From positions 186,001 through 250,000 of the forward strand of contig NZ_JAAAMU010000008.1 in the NCBI RefSeq assembly GCF_009909195.1: DNA of 64,000 nucleotides, read 5' to 3'. Shown in pieces: positions 37,072 to 47,498 of this stretch (within the stretch, counting starts at the first letter, position 1; each line of letters starts with the position of its first letter). The notes beneath the pieces were generated by a model. It ran no database searches, was not told where the DNA came from, and saw only the letters and a list, made by a program, of their open reading frames with translations. A program made the position numbers and the translations under genes. The DNA comes from Paenibacillus sacheonensis (GTDB lineage Bacteria; Bacillota; Bacilli; Paenibacillales; Paenibacillaceae).

Positions 37072-37096
37072 ATTGTTCTCCCCCTTTCAATTTTCC

Positions 37097-37144
37097 CGAA
37101 AAAAAAGTACCGCCAATAGCCCTAACAGGCTTTTGGCGGTACTT
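37097..37144 (-). terminator. Terminator after the type I restriction operon
   Basis: A 12-bp perfect stem AAGTACCGCCAA/TTGGCGGTACTT with an inner AGCC/GGCT stem; eight T residues follow on the minus strand. It ends the hsd transcript and insulates the genes to the left. Confidence 0.9.
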
Positions 37145-37269
37145 CCGCACATGACTTTTCGATTACCCTTATTATATAGAATTTAAATTCACAATTACCA
37201 TTTGGTAATTCTTTACCACTGCTTTCAAGGCGGCAGGGAAACCAACTGTGCCACATAGTTATTTGTTCA

Positions 37270-40206
37270 TCAATAGTATTCCCTGACATACTCTAGGGCC
37301 TTCTCAAAGACATCATTGTCACGGATCTTAAACTGAAGGTACAGGGTTGATCGGAGCGCCTTGCGGACCTCCTGGTCACCACGGATTGTTGACTGCCAGC
37401 CTTCGAAGCGGACGGCCCTCACGACCTCGTCAATCCGATTGACAACGTTCTCGACGATGACTGGGGTCTCTTTAGTCCTAAGAGACTCAAATAGCTCGGT
37501 CAGGGCAGCTTTACCTCGCTCCTCGCGCGGCACCTCGTGAACTGCTTTCTCGGCAGCGACTGTATCACGGGCCAGTTCTAACAGCTCGCGCAGAAAATCC
37601 AGGCTAGACTGCTGAATACCGGCATATTTCTCCCTAAGAACGTTGAGTCGTTTTCCAAGCTGGACGAAGGTCGGACTGGTGAGGTGGCGAGCAATTCGAG
37701 CGGAAATCTGCTTTTCTATTTCCTTGAGATCGGCCTTCTTCTTGCCCAGCATGAGGTCTTCAATAGTCTGGGGGTCGAGGATAATCCTCTCGGTTCCCGC
37801 ATCAGGAAGCTCAACGGTGACGTGTTGGTTGATAAGATCAATCGTCTTAGCGCCGAGAGCGTGCCAGACAAGGCGGCCAGTGATATCCGAGGGCCGGACC
37901 GACTCATAAACATCGGTAAGCCACCGATAATCGTGCTCGAATCTGCTCAGTATCGGATCGGGGCTGATAGCTTCCCATAACTGCGTTACGACACTATAGG
38001 CCAACCCAAAAGCATCCTTCTTCGCGTTATCTGCAATTGCGGTTTGAGCTTGAATCAGACCTTCGTACCCAATGACGGTTCTATCCACACCTGGGAAGAA
38101 CGAGAGCGTCGCTTCGATTGCTGGCCCGAGTTGGTTCTTAAGTTCCTCGATATTCGAAATTATCTTGTGAACGGACGCAGAATCGAACTTGAACGCCTTC
38201 GCCACGTCATCGAAAACGCCTAAGTAATCGACGATGAGGCCATGGGTTTTATTCGGGGGGTAGACCCGATTAGTCCGCGTAATCGCTTGCAGGAGCGTGT
38301 GCTCCTTTAACGGCTTGTCGAGGTACTGTGCATATAGGATTGGCGCATCGAAGCCGGTTAGCAGCTTTGCGGTGACGATAATAATTTTAAGCGGATGGGT
38401 GGGGTCATTGAACCGAGCAACGACCTCTTCCAACTCAGTTGCATTGGGTGTCCATCGTGCCCATTCGGCGGGATCGGTACGGCTCTTGGACATCACGATC
38501 GTCGAGGCATCTGGATCGAGCATTTTATCGAGTTCGCTCTTGTAGGCAATGCAGGAAGCCTTGTCGTAAACGACGACCTGAGCCTTGAAGCCCTGGGGCT
38601 CGACCTTGGTCCTAAAGTGACCCACGATATCAGCTGCGATTTGCCGTATTCGGTTAGGTGCCTTGATGAGGGCCTCAATCGACGCGGCTTTCTGAGACAA
38701 CGTCGTCTTCGCTGTCTCGTCAAGGTCATGGACGTCGGCAAGCTCATCGAATGCTGCGTTAATAGCCTCCTCGTCAACGTGGATCTCCGATAGACGCGGT
38801 TCAAAGTGAAGCGGAAGCGTCGCCCCGTCACGGATAGAATCCTGCATCGAGTAACGCGAAAGGTAGCCTCCTTCATCCTTCTCGGAGCCAAACCACTTAA
38901 AGGTATTACGATCACGTCGGTTGATCGGGGTGCCAGTCAAACCGAATAGATAGGCGTTCGGGAGTGCCTCACGCATCCTGCGGCCGTAGTCGCCTTCCTG
39001 AGTGCGATGCGCCTCATCAACCATGACGATGATGTTATCACGTACATCGAGAACACCCGGCATCTCGCCAAACTTATGGATTGTCGTGATAATGATTTTT
39101 CGTGCGCCGACGGAGAGCAGTTCAACCAGTTCCGCGCGTGAATCTGTTGAGACCAGACCCGGGATATCTGATGCATTGAATGTGCCAGTGATCTGAGTGT
39201 CCAAGTCTATACGGTCAACCACAATTAGGATTGTCGGGTTGCTTAGCCCTGCTATCGCCCGAAGTTTGAGCGCGGTGAACACCATTAGCAAAGACTTCCC
39301 CGAGCCTTGAAAATGCCATATCAAACCCTGTTTGATCTTGCCTAACATCACCCGGTCGACGATTAAGTTGGTTGCTTGGAACTGTTGAAACCGTGCAATG
39401 ACCTTAATCTTTCGATGCTTCTTGTCAGTGGCATAAATCGTAAAGAATCGGAGAAAGTCCAACACTGCTGTGGGCTTGAGGACGCCTTCAACAGCCTCTT
39501 GCACAGCCGAGAGCCCGAACCTCGCTGGCTCGTCAGGGGTAGCTTCCTCTTCTCGCCAAGGCCCCCAAAGCTCAATCGGCATGCCGACAGTGCCGTAGCG
39601 GAAGTCCTTTCCCTCGGTGGCAAAGGAGAACACGTTAGGCACGAAGAACTGTGGCACATACTGTTCGTAGTCATCGTGTATCTGAGCGGCGCCGTCAACC
39701 CACGTGTACGCCGGCCGGACCGGCGTCTTGGCCTCACCGACAACCAGTGGAATACCGTTGCACCACAGCACCAGATCAAATCTTTTCTCGACTCTGCCCT
39801 GCTTATATGTGACCTCAGTGGAAATTAACCACTCATTTGACGCGTCGTTTTCCGGATGATCAAAGTTAATTAGTCTGACCGTGGTGTGCTCGCCGTTCGG
39901 CCCGAAAGGCATAGATTTCTTCCCAGTTAGCCATTGCATGAATTCCTCGTTAGCCACCACTGGATGCGAGCTTGTTCGGGCAGCAATTAGTATCGCCCGC
40001 AGGTTGTAAAGAACCTCATCGGCCTTATCAGGGGCTGCCGCGATTTCAGGATTAAGGCGAACTAGGGCTTCCTTCACGCGCCCCTCGAGCATTACCTCGT
40101 CAAGTCGCCGCGAGAGTCCATTACCCGGAATGAACGGGACGTGAGTGGTCCTGACGAGGTCTCGTATGAAGTCACGCACTGAATTGGCTTCATCGAACTG
40201 AGTCAT
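37270..40206 (-). CDS. hsdR: Type I restriction enzyme, R subunit (HsdR)
   Basis: About 978 residues. The N-terminal nuclease has D near 144 and E/K near 158/160 (FDLVLW..., VVGEAKTP); the translocase motor has Walker A 'HFQGSGKSLLMVF', the DEAH box 'IVMVDEAHRTQEG' and later helicase motifs ('LTGTP', 'LLTGFDAP', 'QAITRTNR'). It cuts DNA after ATP-driven translocation once the M/S complex finds an unmodified site. The ATG overlaps the hsdS stop (TGATG); a TTG one codon earlier is possible. It is complete and GC-rich compared with its surroundings. Confidence 0.96.
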   Translation of the reverse strand: MTQFDEANSVRDFIRDLVRTTHVPFIPGNGLSRRLDEVMLEGRVKEALVRLNPEIAAAPDKADEVLYNLRAILIAARTSSHPVVANEEFMQWLTGKKSMPFGPNGEHTTVRLINFDHPENDASNEWLISTEVTYKQGRVEKRFDLVLWCNGIPLVVGEAKTPVRPAYTWVDGAAQIHDDYEQYVPQFFVPNVFSFATEGKDFRYGTVGMPIELWGPWREEEATPDEPARFGLSAVQEAVEGVLKPTAVLDFLRFFTIYATDKKHRKIKVIARFQQFQATNLIVDRVMLGKIKQGLIWHFQGSGKSLLMVFTALKLRAIAGLSNPTILIVVDRIDLDTQITGTFNASDIPGLVSTDSRAELVELLSVGARKIIITTIHKFGEMPGVLDVRDNIIVMVDEAHRTQEGDYGRRMREALPNAYLFGLTGTPINRRDRNTFKWFGSEKDEGGYLSRYSMQDSIRDGATLPLHFEPRLSEIHVDEEAINAAFDELADVHDLDETAKTTLSQKAASIEALIKAPNRIRQIAADIVGHFRTKVEPQGFKAQVVVYDKASCIAYKSELDKMLDPDASTIVMSKSRTDPAEWARWTPNATELEEVVARFNDPTHPLKIIIVTAKLLTGFDAPILYAQYLDKPLKEHTLLQAITRTNRVYPPNKTHGLIVDYLGVFDDVAKAFKFDSASVHKIISNIEELKNQLGPAIEATLSFFPGVDRTVIGYEGLIQAQTAIADNAKKDAFGLAYSVVTQLWEAISPDPILSRFEHDYRWLTDVYESVRPSDITGRLVWHALGAKTIDLINQHVTVELPDAGTERIILDPQTIEDLMLGKKKADLKEIEKQISARIARHLTSPTFVQLGKRLNVLREKYAGIQQSSLDFLRELLELARDTVAAEKAVHEVPREERGKAALTELFESLRTKETPVIVENVVNRIDEVVRAVRFEGWQSTIRGDQEVRKALRSTLYLQFKIRDNDVFEKALEYVREYY

Positions 40207-41399
40207 CAATTATTACCTCCAAAGATATCGATGAAGAGTGTAGACCGCAGCGTAGTAAGTGCCTGATACTCTGTGTGAGCAGATTCGGTAGCGGAGTTGA
40301 AAGCAGCCAGCTCCTTAAGCATCTCAAGTTGGTCTGGAATCGGGGGTACGACCAGCCTGTGTGACTTAATGTCCTTACCGTTAATCTTCCAGATGCCATT
40401 GGTAGATTTCGCGTTCTTCAGTAACGCTGCGTGCACGTTGGCGCTGTTCCATTGTTCTGCACCAAAGGTAGGGAGCATACGCTCTTCGTCAAAGCGGAGG
40501 CGAATGAGCAAGTCAGGATAGATACATCCATTGGGTAGATCGTCCGATACTAGTCCGCCTTGCCCCGTCAGAGATCGGTTTCCGTTTCCACGAACGATGA
40601 GGAAGTCGTTTTTTTGAATCTGGAAAGCCCCAACCGAAGTCGGATCGACATCGACCCACTTGACTGAATCGCCACCCCGAACGCCGCCATCACGAATCGC
40701 ACTAATGCTCAACGTTGGAACACCACGTTGCTGGTCATTGGGTGGAACCGACTTGCCGTTCGTAGGGCCTGACTTCACGATAGCAGTTACCGGCTCCGCG
40801 GGCCAGTTTTGCTGCTTTACTCCACGCTCAAGGCGTTCTATAAGAAGGGACGACTTTACACGTGATGATGTATTCACCAAAGTTGCAACGTTCATGCGAT
40901 GGTGCTCTATGGCCCAAAGTAGATCAGCGATCCGCTTTTGCTCATCAATGGGCGGGAGGTCGAACTCGAAGTTGGCCAGGTCTCGCCAGTTTGTGCGCGG
41001 CGACAATGAGCCCACGGAAGTACCAAGTGCATAGTCAAAAAACTCATTAGATTGAACGATGAAAGGGAGGAACCCGGGAAGCAACTGAGTTTCGTCTGCC
41101 TCGAACGTCAGGATATCGCTTGAGCAGACTGCCTCGAATTCCGCATAGGCCACCTTTCGTTGGTAGGCACGCCGCTTGCCGAACAGAGTCTGGCCCGGCC
41201 GGACCCGGCGAGTGAACGTAGTGCCATCCTCGGGCATACCCCACCGTTTGATCTGCAACTCACCAGGTTTCATGTGTTCCATGGCGATAACACGGTCGAT
41301 TCCGACAGCGGTGGCATCACGGATAGTCTCATTGACGTTACGCACCACATCGCCAAACTTGATGCGTTTCCATGAGGACTTGTTAAGGTTGAGGCTCAT
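40206..41399 (-). CDS. hsdS: Type I restriction enzyme, specificity subunit (HsdS)
   Basis: A 397-residue protein with two target-recognition domains. The first conserved region is 'LPPIDEQKRIADLLWAIEHHRMNVATL' near the middle and the second 'VPPIPDQLEMLKELAAFNSATESAH' near the end; these form the two helical spacers. It decides the DNA target of both restriction and methylation. The start overlaps the hsdM2 stop by 4 bases. It differs from the truncated hsdS at 6494 in sequence. Confidence 0.95.
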   Translation of the reverse strand: MSLNLNKSSWKRIKFGDVVRNVNETIRDATAVGIDRVIAMEHMKPGELQIKRWGMPEDGTTFTRRVRPGQTLFGKRRAYQRKVAYAEFEAVCSSDILTFEADETQLLPGFLPFIVQSNEFFDYALGTSVGSLSPRTNWRDLANFEFDLPPIDEQKRIADLLWAIEHHRMNVATLVNTSSRVKSSLLIERLERGVKQQNWPAEPVTAIVKSGPTNGKSVPPNDQQRGVPTLSISAIRDGGVRGGDSVKWVDVDPTSVGAFQIQKNDFLIVRGNGNRSLTGQGGLVSDDLPNGCIYPDLLIRLRFDEERMLPTFGAEQWNSANVHAALLKNAKSTNGIWKINGKDIKSHRLVVPPIPDQLEMLKELAAFNSATESAHTEYQALTTLRSTLFIDIFGGNN

Positions 41400-42892
41400 T
41401 TCAACACCTCCGCTCGCAACAAAGTAAGAACGTCCGCAACAGCGGTATCAGAGGCCGCCGTTGCCGTGCGCCAATCGGCAAGAGAATCAAGAACATCGAT
41501 CTGCCCTTCAACATCCGCTGCCTTAGCCCCCACGACGTAAAGTGGAATGGCTAGGCTGTAACTTCTCTCCTTGATCTGGTCAAGTGTTGCGACAGCGGCA
41601 AACCCGTCCTTGTCCTCGAAGTCGTGATACGCGTTGAAGATCTTTGCCTGGTGGGAATCATTAAGGAACGACTGTGCCTGCTCCCTAGTAACCTCGTTGA
41701 CCGCGTTGATGAAGAGTACCTTGCCCTGGTTCCTAGAAGGCTTGCTGGCACGCAACGTGATGACAACAGCCTCCATAGGGCTGTTATAGAAGAGTCCTGC
41801 GCCAAGGCCGAGGACACACTCGACCAGATCCGATTTCACTAGCGCTTCACGAAGTGCTGCCTCCTCGCGGCGAAACAGCACGCCGTGCGGAAAGAGGACT
41901 GCGGCCCGTCCGGTATTCGAATTGAGACTCTTGGCGATGTGCTGGAAAAATGCATAGTCAGCGCGGCCTTGCGGTGGTACTCCCCACATATTGCGACCGT
42001 AGCGGTCAGTCGTGAAGGCTGCACGGTTCCACGCCTTTATCGAGTACGGCGGATTGGCGAGCACAACGTCAAAGGTCTGGAGGTGTCCAGATGCGTCGAG
42101 AAACGCCGGACGTGTCAACGTGTCGCCATGAGCGATATGCCCATCGGTGATCCCATGGAGGAACAGATTCATGCGGGCGATCGCGGAAGTCCCGTAATTG
42201 AGCTCCTGGCCATAGAGGCGGAGGTTCCGCCACTCCTTGCCCTGCTGCTTCAAGCCGGCGACAGTAGAAATTAACATCCCCCCGGTACCGCACGTTGGGT
42301 CGTACACTGACTCACCTGGCTGTGGTTCCAACATGAGCGTCATTAGGTGCACTAAGGTTCGGTTGGTGTAGAACTCCTGAGCCGTGTGTCCCGAGTCATC
42401 GGCAAATTTCTTAATTAGGTACTCGTATCCGTTGCCGAGCTCATCCTCGGGCAGGTTCGCGATCGACAGCGTTTCGCTCGAGAAGTGCTCGATGAGATCC
42501 GCCATCGTAGAGTCCGGGAGCAGATTCTTGTTGCCCCAGTCTCCATCTCCGAACACGCCTGGCAGGGTATCAGGATTGGCGGCCTCAATAGCGCGCATGA
42601 CCCCCAGAATCTTGGTGCCTATATTTTCGGAAACACTGCGAATGTCATTCCAGTGGCAGCCGTCGGGTATGGCAAAGCGGTGGTTCTCCGGCATATCAGC
42701 GAGTTCCTCGTCATCATAGATCTTCATGGCCGCTTCATGCTCTTCGTCGTAGACGTCGGAGATCCGCTTGAGAAAGACGAGTGGGAAGATGTACTGCTTG
42801 TAGTCGCCCGCGTCGATTAGGCCGCGCAGGACCACTGCAGCTCCCCATAAATAGGACTCCAGTTCTCGCTGGCTGATGCGTGTCGTGCTCAT
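41396..42892 (-). CDS. hsdM: Type I restriction enzyme, second methyltransferase subunit (HsdM2)
   Basis: A 498-residue N6-adenine methyltransferase subunit starting MSTTRISQRELESYL at 42892, chosen because its ATG overlaps the preceding stop by 4 bases. The SAM motif is DPTCGTGG and the catalytic motif is NPPYSIKAW. The N-terminal HsdM helical domain ('GAAVVLRGLIDAGDYKQYIFPLVFLKRISDVYDEEH') is intact. It is a paralogue of the gene just upstream, not a duplicate: similarity is limited to family level. Confidence 0.95.
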   Translation of the reverse strand: MSTTRISQRELESYLWGAAVVLRGLIDAGDYKQYIFPLVFLKRISDVYDEEHEAAMKIYDDEELADMPENHRFAIPDGCHWNDIRSVSENIGTKILGVMRAIEAANPDTLPGVFGDGDWGNKNLLPDSTMADLIEHFSSETLSIANLPEDELGNGYEYLIKKFADDSGHTAQEFYTNRTLVHLMTLMLEPQPGESVYDPTCGTGGMLISTVAGLKQQGKEWRNLRLYGQELNYGTSAIARMNLFLHGITDGHIAHGDTLTRPAFLDASGHLQTFDVVLANPPYSIKAWNRAAFTTDRYGRNMWGVPPQGRADYAFFQHIAKSLNSNTGRAAVLFPHGVLFRREEAALREALVKSDLVECVLGLGAGLFYNSPMEAVVITLRASKPSRNQGKVLFINAVNEVTREQAQSFLNDSHQAKIFNAYHDFEDKDGFAAVATLDQIKERSYSLAIPLYVVGAKAADVEGQIDVLDSLADWRTATAASDTAVADVLTLLRAEVLK

Positions 42893-44412
42893 ACCTGAAC
42901 CTCCCTTGCTGCCCGAGCTAGTCCCCACTTGGCGAATTCCCCTTCAAGCACCTCGCGGGTTTCGCGAGCACTTGTTTGAGCAGCCGCTAGCTCAGCGAAA
43001 GAATCGGCCAGCGTAACCTTCTCGCCCGTGTCGGTGGATGTTACATACAGCCGGATGTTGAGATTGAAGTCGTTTCTAGCAATCTCGTCGAGGTGTACAA
43101 CTCGGGCCAAATCGTCAATATCGTTGAAGCGCTTGTATGCGTTGAGTAGATCCTGGGCATGCTCGGGCTCCAAGGTGTTCTGGTTACGGCCACGCTTGTA
43201 GATCTGCTCCCCGTTAATGAAAAGCACCTTCCCTTGCTTCTCAGGCTGCTTTTGCAATTGGAGTATGAGTACGCAGGCAGCGAGGCCCGTCCCATAGAAC
43301 AGGTTAGGGGCTAGACCAATCACGGCGTGCACGACGCCGGACTGGACGATATGCTTACGGATTCGCCCTTCTGCCCCCTGTCGGAACAGCGCACCTTGGG
43401 GAAGAATGACAGCAACCCGGCCGGTCTCGGGATGGGCGGAGGTCAGCATGTGCTGCACCCAGGCCCAGTCCGCATAACCCTTGGGCGGTACGCCACCGAG
43501 TCTGTTGCGAGCCCACTTGTCGGAAGCCCATTCTGTCTCACCCCAATTCTTCAAGGAAAACGGCGGGTTTGCGACGACGCAGTCGAACTGAGCAAGGCGG
43601 TTGCCGGAGTAGAAAGCTGGGTGACGCAGTGTGTCCTCGCGTACGATACTGAAATCCTCGACGCCGTGAAGTAGTAGGTTCATGCGGGCGATGGCCGATG
43701 TGGCCAACACCTTCTCCTGGCCATAGAGCTTGCCCCACAGGGTCTTGGCACTTCCACCAGCCGACTTCACATGTTCGATAACCTCTATCAGCATGCCTCC
43801 AGTACCACAGGCGGGATCATAGACAGTCTCGCCCTCAACCGGATTAAGAATGTTGATCAGGAGGCCGACCACCGAACGTGGTGTGTAATACTCCCCCGCC
43901 TTTTTGTTAGACTGGTCGGCGAAGCGCTTGATTAGGTACTCGTAGGCATTACCGAAGACGTCTGGTGGGACGGCTGCGTTGGAGAGCGTTCTCGTGGAAA
44001 AATGCTCAATCAGGTCAGCGAGTCTGCGGTCTGGTAGCTTGTCCTTGTTCGTCCAGTTGGCGTTCCCGAAGATACCATAGAGCGTCTCAGGGTTGGCCTT
44101 CTCAATCACGCGGAACGCGGTCTGCAGAGCCGTCCCGATGTTTTCGGTGTGGTTGCGCACGTCCGGCCACAGATGGCCGTCGGGGATCGTAAATCGGTGA
44201 TTCTCAGCGAAGGCTGCGAACTCGTGGTCACCGCCGGACTCCTTTAGCGCTGCGGCGAACTCTTCTAGGTAAACGTCGCTGATGCGCTTGAAGAACATCA
44301 GCGGGAATATATATGCCTTGAAGTCGGCCTGGTCGATGCTACCGCGGAGAAGGTCTGCGGCCTTGGATAGATATTGCTCCAACTCGGGCAGTGTCATGCG
44401 ATCGGTGGTCAC
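42889..44412 (-). CDS. hsdM: Type I restriction enzyme, first methyltransferase subunit (HsdM1)
   Basis: About 507 residues from a GTG start at 44412 (VTTDRMTLPELEQYL, GGAGGG upstream). The frame extends to 44568, but the extra residues are unlike the family. Motif I is DPACGTGG, motif IV NPPFSLKNW, preceded by 'GEYYTPRSVVGLLINIL'. It heads a four-gene operon M1-M2-S-R coupled by short overlaps. Normal type I operons carry one hsdM, so the doubled subunit is the odd point here. Confidence 0.93.
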   Translation of the reverse strand: MTTDRMTLPELEQYLSKAADLLRGSIDQADFKAYIFPLMFFKRISDVYLEEFAAALKESGGDHEFAAFAENHRFTIPDGHLWPDVRNHTENIGTALQTAFRVIEKANPETLYGIFGNANWTNKDKLPDRRLADLIEHFSTRTLSNAAVPPDVFGNAYEYLIKRFADQSNKKAGEYYTPRSVVGLLINILNPVEGETVYDPACGTGGMLIEVIEHVKSAGGSAKTLWGKLYGQEKVLATSAIARMNLLLHGVEDFSIVREDTLRHPAFYSGNRLAQFDCVVANPPFSLKNWGETEWASDKWARNRLGGVPPKGYADWAWVQHMLTSAHPETGRVAVILPQGALFRQGAEGRIRKHIVQSGVVHAVIGLAPNLFYGTGLAACVLILQLQKQPEKQGKVLFINGEQIYKRGRNQNTLEPEHAQDLLNAYKRFNDIDDLARVVHLDEIARNDFNLNIRLYVTSTDTGEKVTLADSFAELAAAQTSARETREVLEGEFAKWGLARAAREVQV

Positions 44413-44928
44413 TTGGCTCTCTCCCTCCGAGTCTCCAGGAGGGTAGGGCCCAGTCCTGCGGCTTATCAGCGTGTCCGTCACCACTGCATTACCATCCACT
44501 TGTCTATTCATTTTCGTCATTGAAAGTTGATTTTGCATGCTCTGATTCATCAGCACGCCCCTCAACACCCTTCTTCAGAAATCTTGTTAATGGGCTAGAA
44601 CAAAATGAAGCGCGGCGCCTAACCTGCCGCCATTGCACTTCTGCTGCCCTAATACGTTAAGGCCAACACAAAGAACCTGTCAGCCTCTTTGAGCATACCG
44701 CAGCTCTTAGTATCTGTCACCCCTTGGGCACACGAAAGTGTGTGTGAAATAAATACATTTGGGTATTGTGTACAAAGTAATTTCAATTAGTTATTTTGCC
44801 AATGAAAATGGCAGCCGTCCAGTGGTCGGCTGCCGTTTTTTCACGATATCCATATATTTGTTCTTTGGTTTGTTCCGCTAGGTCTCATGTTCCACCAAAA
44901 CTCGAAGCTTCCCCGCAACGTTGGCACC
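44413..44928. other. Gap between the hsd operon and the nuclease-NTPase gene
   Basis: This stretch holds the in-frame upstream extension of hsdM1 (to 44568, probably untranslated), a hairpin at 44810, and AT-rich sequence around 44730-44800 that may contain the hsd promoter. I see no further gene. Confidence 0.5.
44810..44841 (+). terminator. Hairpin with T-tract between the hsd and nuclease-NTPase genes
   Basis: An 8-bp perfect stem GGCAGCCG/CGGCTGCC followed on the plus strand by GTTTTTT; on the minus strand ATTTTC follows. No plus-strand gene ends here, so its main use is probably to end the minus-strand transcript stopping at 44929. Confidence 0.65.
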
Positions 44929-47436
44929 TTAAATGCCACTTAAAGCATTCCAAGCTATAATCTCTTTTTTGCTTTCATCATAAATTTTCATTACCTTTGG
45001 CAACATTTTTCCCCAGCTGCTGCTCTTCAAGTACTGAATATCTTTCTCTTCTTGTTCTTTAAGATACTGGAGTAATACCTCAACTCTTTCGAATCTGAGT
45101 TTCCATTTTGTAACGATATCCTCAGGTTTTGTTTGTCCAATTTTCCTGCCCAGTGTGGCTACTTTATCGAAATAAGTTTGAATTTCAAATTTAATGTCTG
45201 GAAGAATAACTTCCAGGTACTCAAACTGCCCACACAGTTCATTTAAGTAGTATTCTCCACCCGGGGTTATTTTAACTAAAGTGATTCTTTCAGCATGATT
45301 ACTGTCCCCAGGTTTCCTTGAGCCAATATCACTGTCAATAAGATACCCGGGAAGCATTTGACTCAAGCATGTTCTTAAACTCTTTTCATCTTTGACAATA
45401 GGATGAAGATATTTAAATAATTCTTCAATTGGTACATAGCCGGGTCCAACATCCGGTTTTATTTTATGATCCTTTAATTCATTTAATTTATCCAAAATCC
45501 TCAGCAATACAAAATGACTATAGAAGCCATCATTAAATTTAGAGTATACGTTGGCAATTAACGATCTATTAGCACTGTAAACTTCATATATGGATAATGC
45601 CAGACTTCTGAGTACTTTATCTGGATAAATTAATTTAGGCTTGTCCTTTGTTGCAACAGAAGTGACCACTTTAGGTAAGTTAATATGTCCTGATGTGACG
45701 AGTGTACGGAAAAACTCAAGAGCATTCCTCATGTTCCCACTCGTCAACTTTGAAAGCATCTCTTCTGTCTTACTAAAGTTTATTGTATTTTCAATTGCAT
45801 CAAAAATGTCTTTCGGCTCCACTTTAATATTTTTAAGGTTTTTCTTGTCAGGCTGATAAACATCAAAATTTATTCTGCCCCCCTGCCCATACATCTCCCG
45901 AACCAGTTTAATTCTCTTCTGAATCATGCTCTTCATATCTGGGGGAATGATTTGATAGGTTGTAATATTATTATTATGTGCGTTAAGTGGATGTCTTGTT
46001 CTCAAATCCCAATACGTTTCATCACGCATTGTCATGATTACTAATGTTTTAAGCGATTTGGCCTGCGATACTCCAAAGTTACATATTAGTTCCTGGACGT
46101 CTGTAGGATGGATATCGACATTATCCAAGACAATACATACGGCCTTCCCAATACGACGTAGGTAATCAATGGTCATTTTTATATGGGCATATTTATTCTT
46201 TTGTTTATCCTCTAATAATTCGGAGATTTTTTCATTCAGTTTCTCCTCATTTTTTAGGAAAGGATTCCAAACACCCATTTTCTTCTCTTCAATTTCTTCT
46301 TCATAAATTGAAATTAAGGTATCCCAATGAGTTAACTTTAAGTCTTTATACTCCCCACGATTAAGCAATGATTCAATTTTATCGTACATAAAATTCTGTA
46401 CAGAATCGACACCAACAGTGAAATGCTCAAAATCCATAGCTAACCATATTAAAAACTTCCTGGTATTATCGTCAAGTATGGAATTGTAAAAGCGATTTAA
46501 GAAAATCGATTTCCCGGCACCGTAATTACCGAAGATTATAAATACATGGCCCTCATTATTGCTTTGGAATTGCAACATATAGTCTTGTTTAAAAGTTGGA
46601 CCGGCACTATCCTTATCAGTGACTAATTCTTCAACAATTGATTGCCCAAAGAAAGGTACCCTATCTCTGAGGTACTTTCTAATTTCAGTGCTATATCCGG
46701 ATAGCGAAGTTGTATCACAGTAAAGCTTATTTAATAATTCCTTGTTATCCTTAATGTCAGAAAAATAATTATCTATCATTGGTCTAAGTTGCTGAGAAAG
46801 ATCGTTACCTGGGATCATTGTATCCTCCCGGTACCTTTCTTCATTCAAACTTTTATTAAACTGTGGTCTCATTCTGAAGTCGCCGTTACTTTTAAGACGG
46901 CTATCCAGAACTTCTATACCTCTTCTGTAAGGAGACAGCAATTCAAACAGTAAGGGGAAATCAGTTTCAATTGCCTCATGACCATTGAAGGAAATGGCGT
47001 CTTTTTTGTCTTCAACTGCAGAATATGTCTTTAAAAAAATAATGGTTAAACCATTGCTAACAGCACAATATAAAAAGCCCTTATCCTTTGCATACGCCCT
47101 TACCTGCTCGATTGCTGCGAATAAGTCAGGTGCTGATTTCTCTAATTTCGAAGTCAAGAGTGACTTCACTCCACCTGGTATATTAAAAGGTACTGTTGTT
47201 CTTTTGGCCTCAATCAGCAATTCATTAAAATCTGATTTACACACATAATCAATAAATCCTGACTCAACTTTCGGCTCTCTAACAATTGAGGACTCATTCC
47301 AAAATAGTATTTCCTTTAACAATGGATCAATGATCTTACAACGACTATCCGTTTCTGATAATGAGTTACCTTGAAACTTCACCAACTCGCTTTTAGAACC
47401 CTTCCATTTTTCTAACGATAACATGTAGTCATCCAT
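44929..47436 (-). CDS. Nuclease-NTPase fusion, candidate defence protein
   Basis: About 835 residues from MDDYMLSLEKWKG (GGGGGG 7 bases upstream). The first 170 residues resemble the type I restriction R-protein N-terminus, a PD-(D/E)xK nuclease fold with D63 (GFIDYV) and E76-x-K78 (IEAK). A P-loop NTPase follows: Walker A GNYGAGKS (303-310), Walker B VLDNVD (436-441) and a sensor-like 'MTMRDETYWD'. The C-terminal 350 residues are helical and unassigned. This nuclease-plus-STAND/AAA-like NTPase plan occurs in several anti-phage proteins (for example Avs), but no repeat sensor is evident. Specific system not recognised. Confidence 0.7.
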   Translation of the reverse strand: MDDYMLSLEKWKGSKSELVKFQGNSLSETDSRCKIIDPLLKEILFWNESSIVREPKVESGFIDYVCKSDFNELLIEAKRTTVPFNIPGGVKSLLTSKLEKSAPDLFAAIEQVRAYAKDKGFLYCAVSNGLTIIFLKTYSAVEDKKDAISFNGHEAIETDFPLLFELLSPYRRGIEVLDSRLKSNGDFRMRPQFNKSLNEERYREDTMIPGNDLSQQLRPMIDNYFSDIKDNKELLNKLYCDTTSLSGYSTEIRKYLRDRVPFFGQSIVEELVTDKDSAGPTFKQDYMLQFQSNNEGHVFIIFGNYGAGKSIFLNRFYNSILDDNTRKFLIWLAMDFEHFTVGVDSVQNFMYDKIESLLNRGEYKDLKLTHWDTLISIYEEEIEEKKMGVWNPFLKNEEKLNEKISELLEDKQKNKYAHIKMTIDYLRRIGKAVCIVLDNVDIHPTDVQELICNFGVSQAKSLKTLVIMTMRDETYWDLRTRHPLNAHNNNITTYQIIPPDMKSMIQKRIKLVREMYGQGGRINFDVYQPDKKNLKNIKVEPKDIFDAIENTINFSKTEEMLSKLTSGNMRNALEFFRTLVTSGHINLPKVVTSVATKDKPKLIYPDKVLRSLALSIYEVYSANRSLIANVYSKFNDGFYSHFVLLRILDKLNELKDHKIKPDVGPGYVPIEELFKYLHPIVKDEKSLRTCLSQMLPGYLIDSDIGSRKPGDSNHAERITLVKITPGGEYYLNELCGQFEYLEVILPDIKFEIQTYFDKVATLGRKIGQTKPEDIVTKWKLRFERVEVLLQYLKEQEEKDIQYLKSSSWGKMLPKVMKIYDESKKEIIAWNALSGI

Positions 47437-47498
47437 TTCTTTTCCCCCCAAAAACAAATAGAAGCCATAATCACTATTGTGAATACATGGCTTCTATT

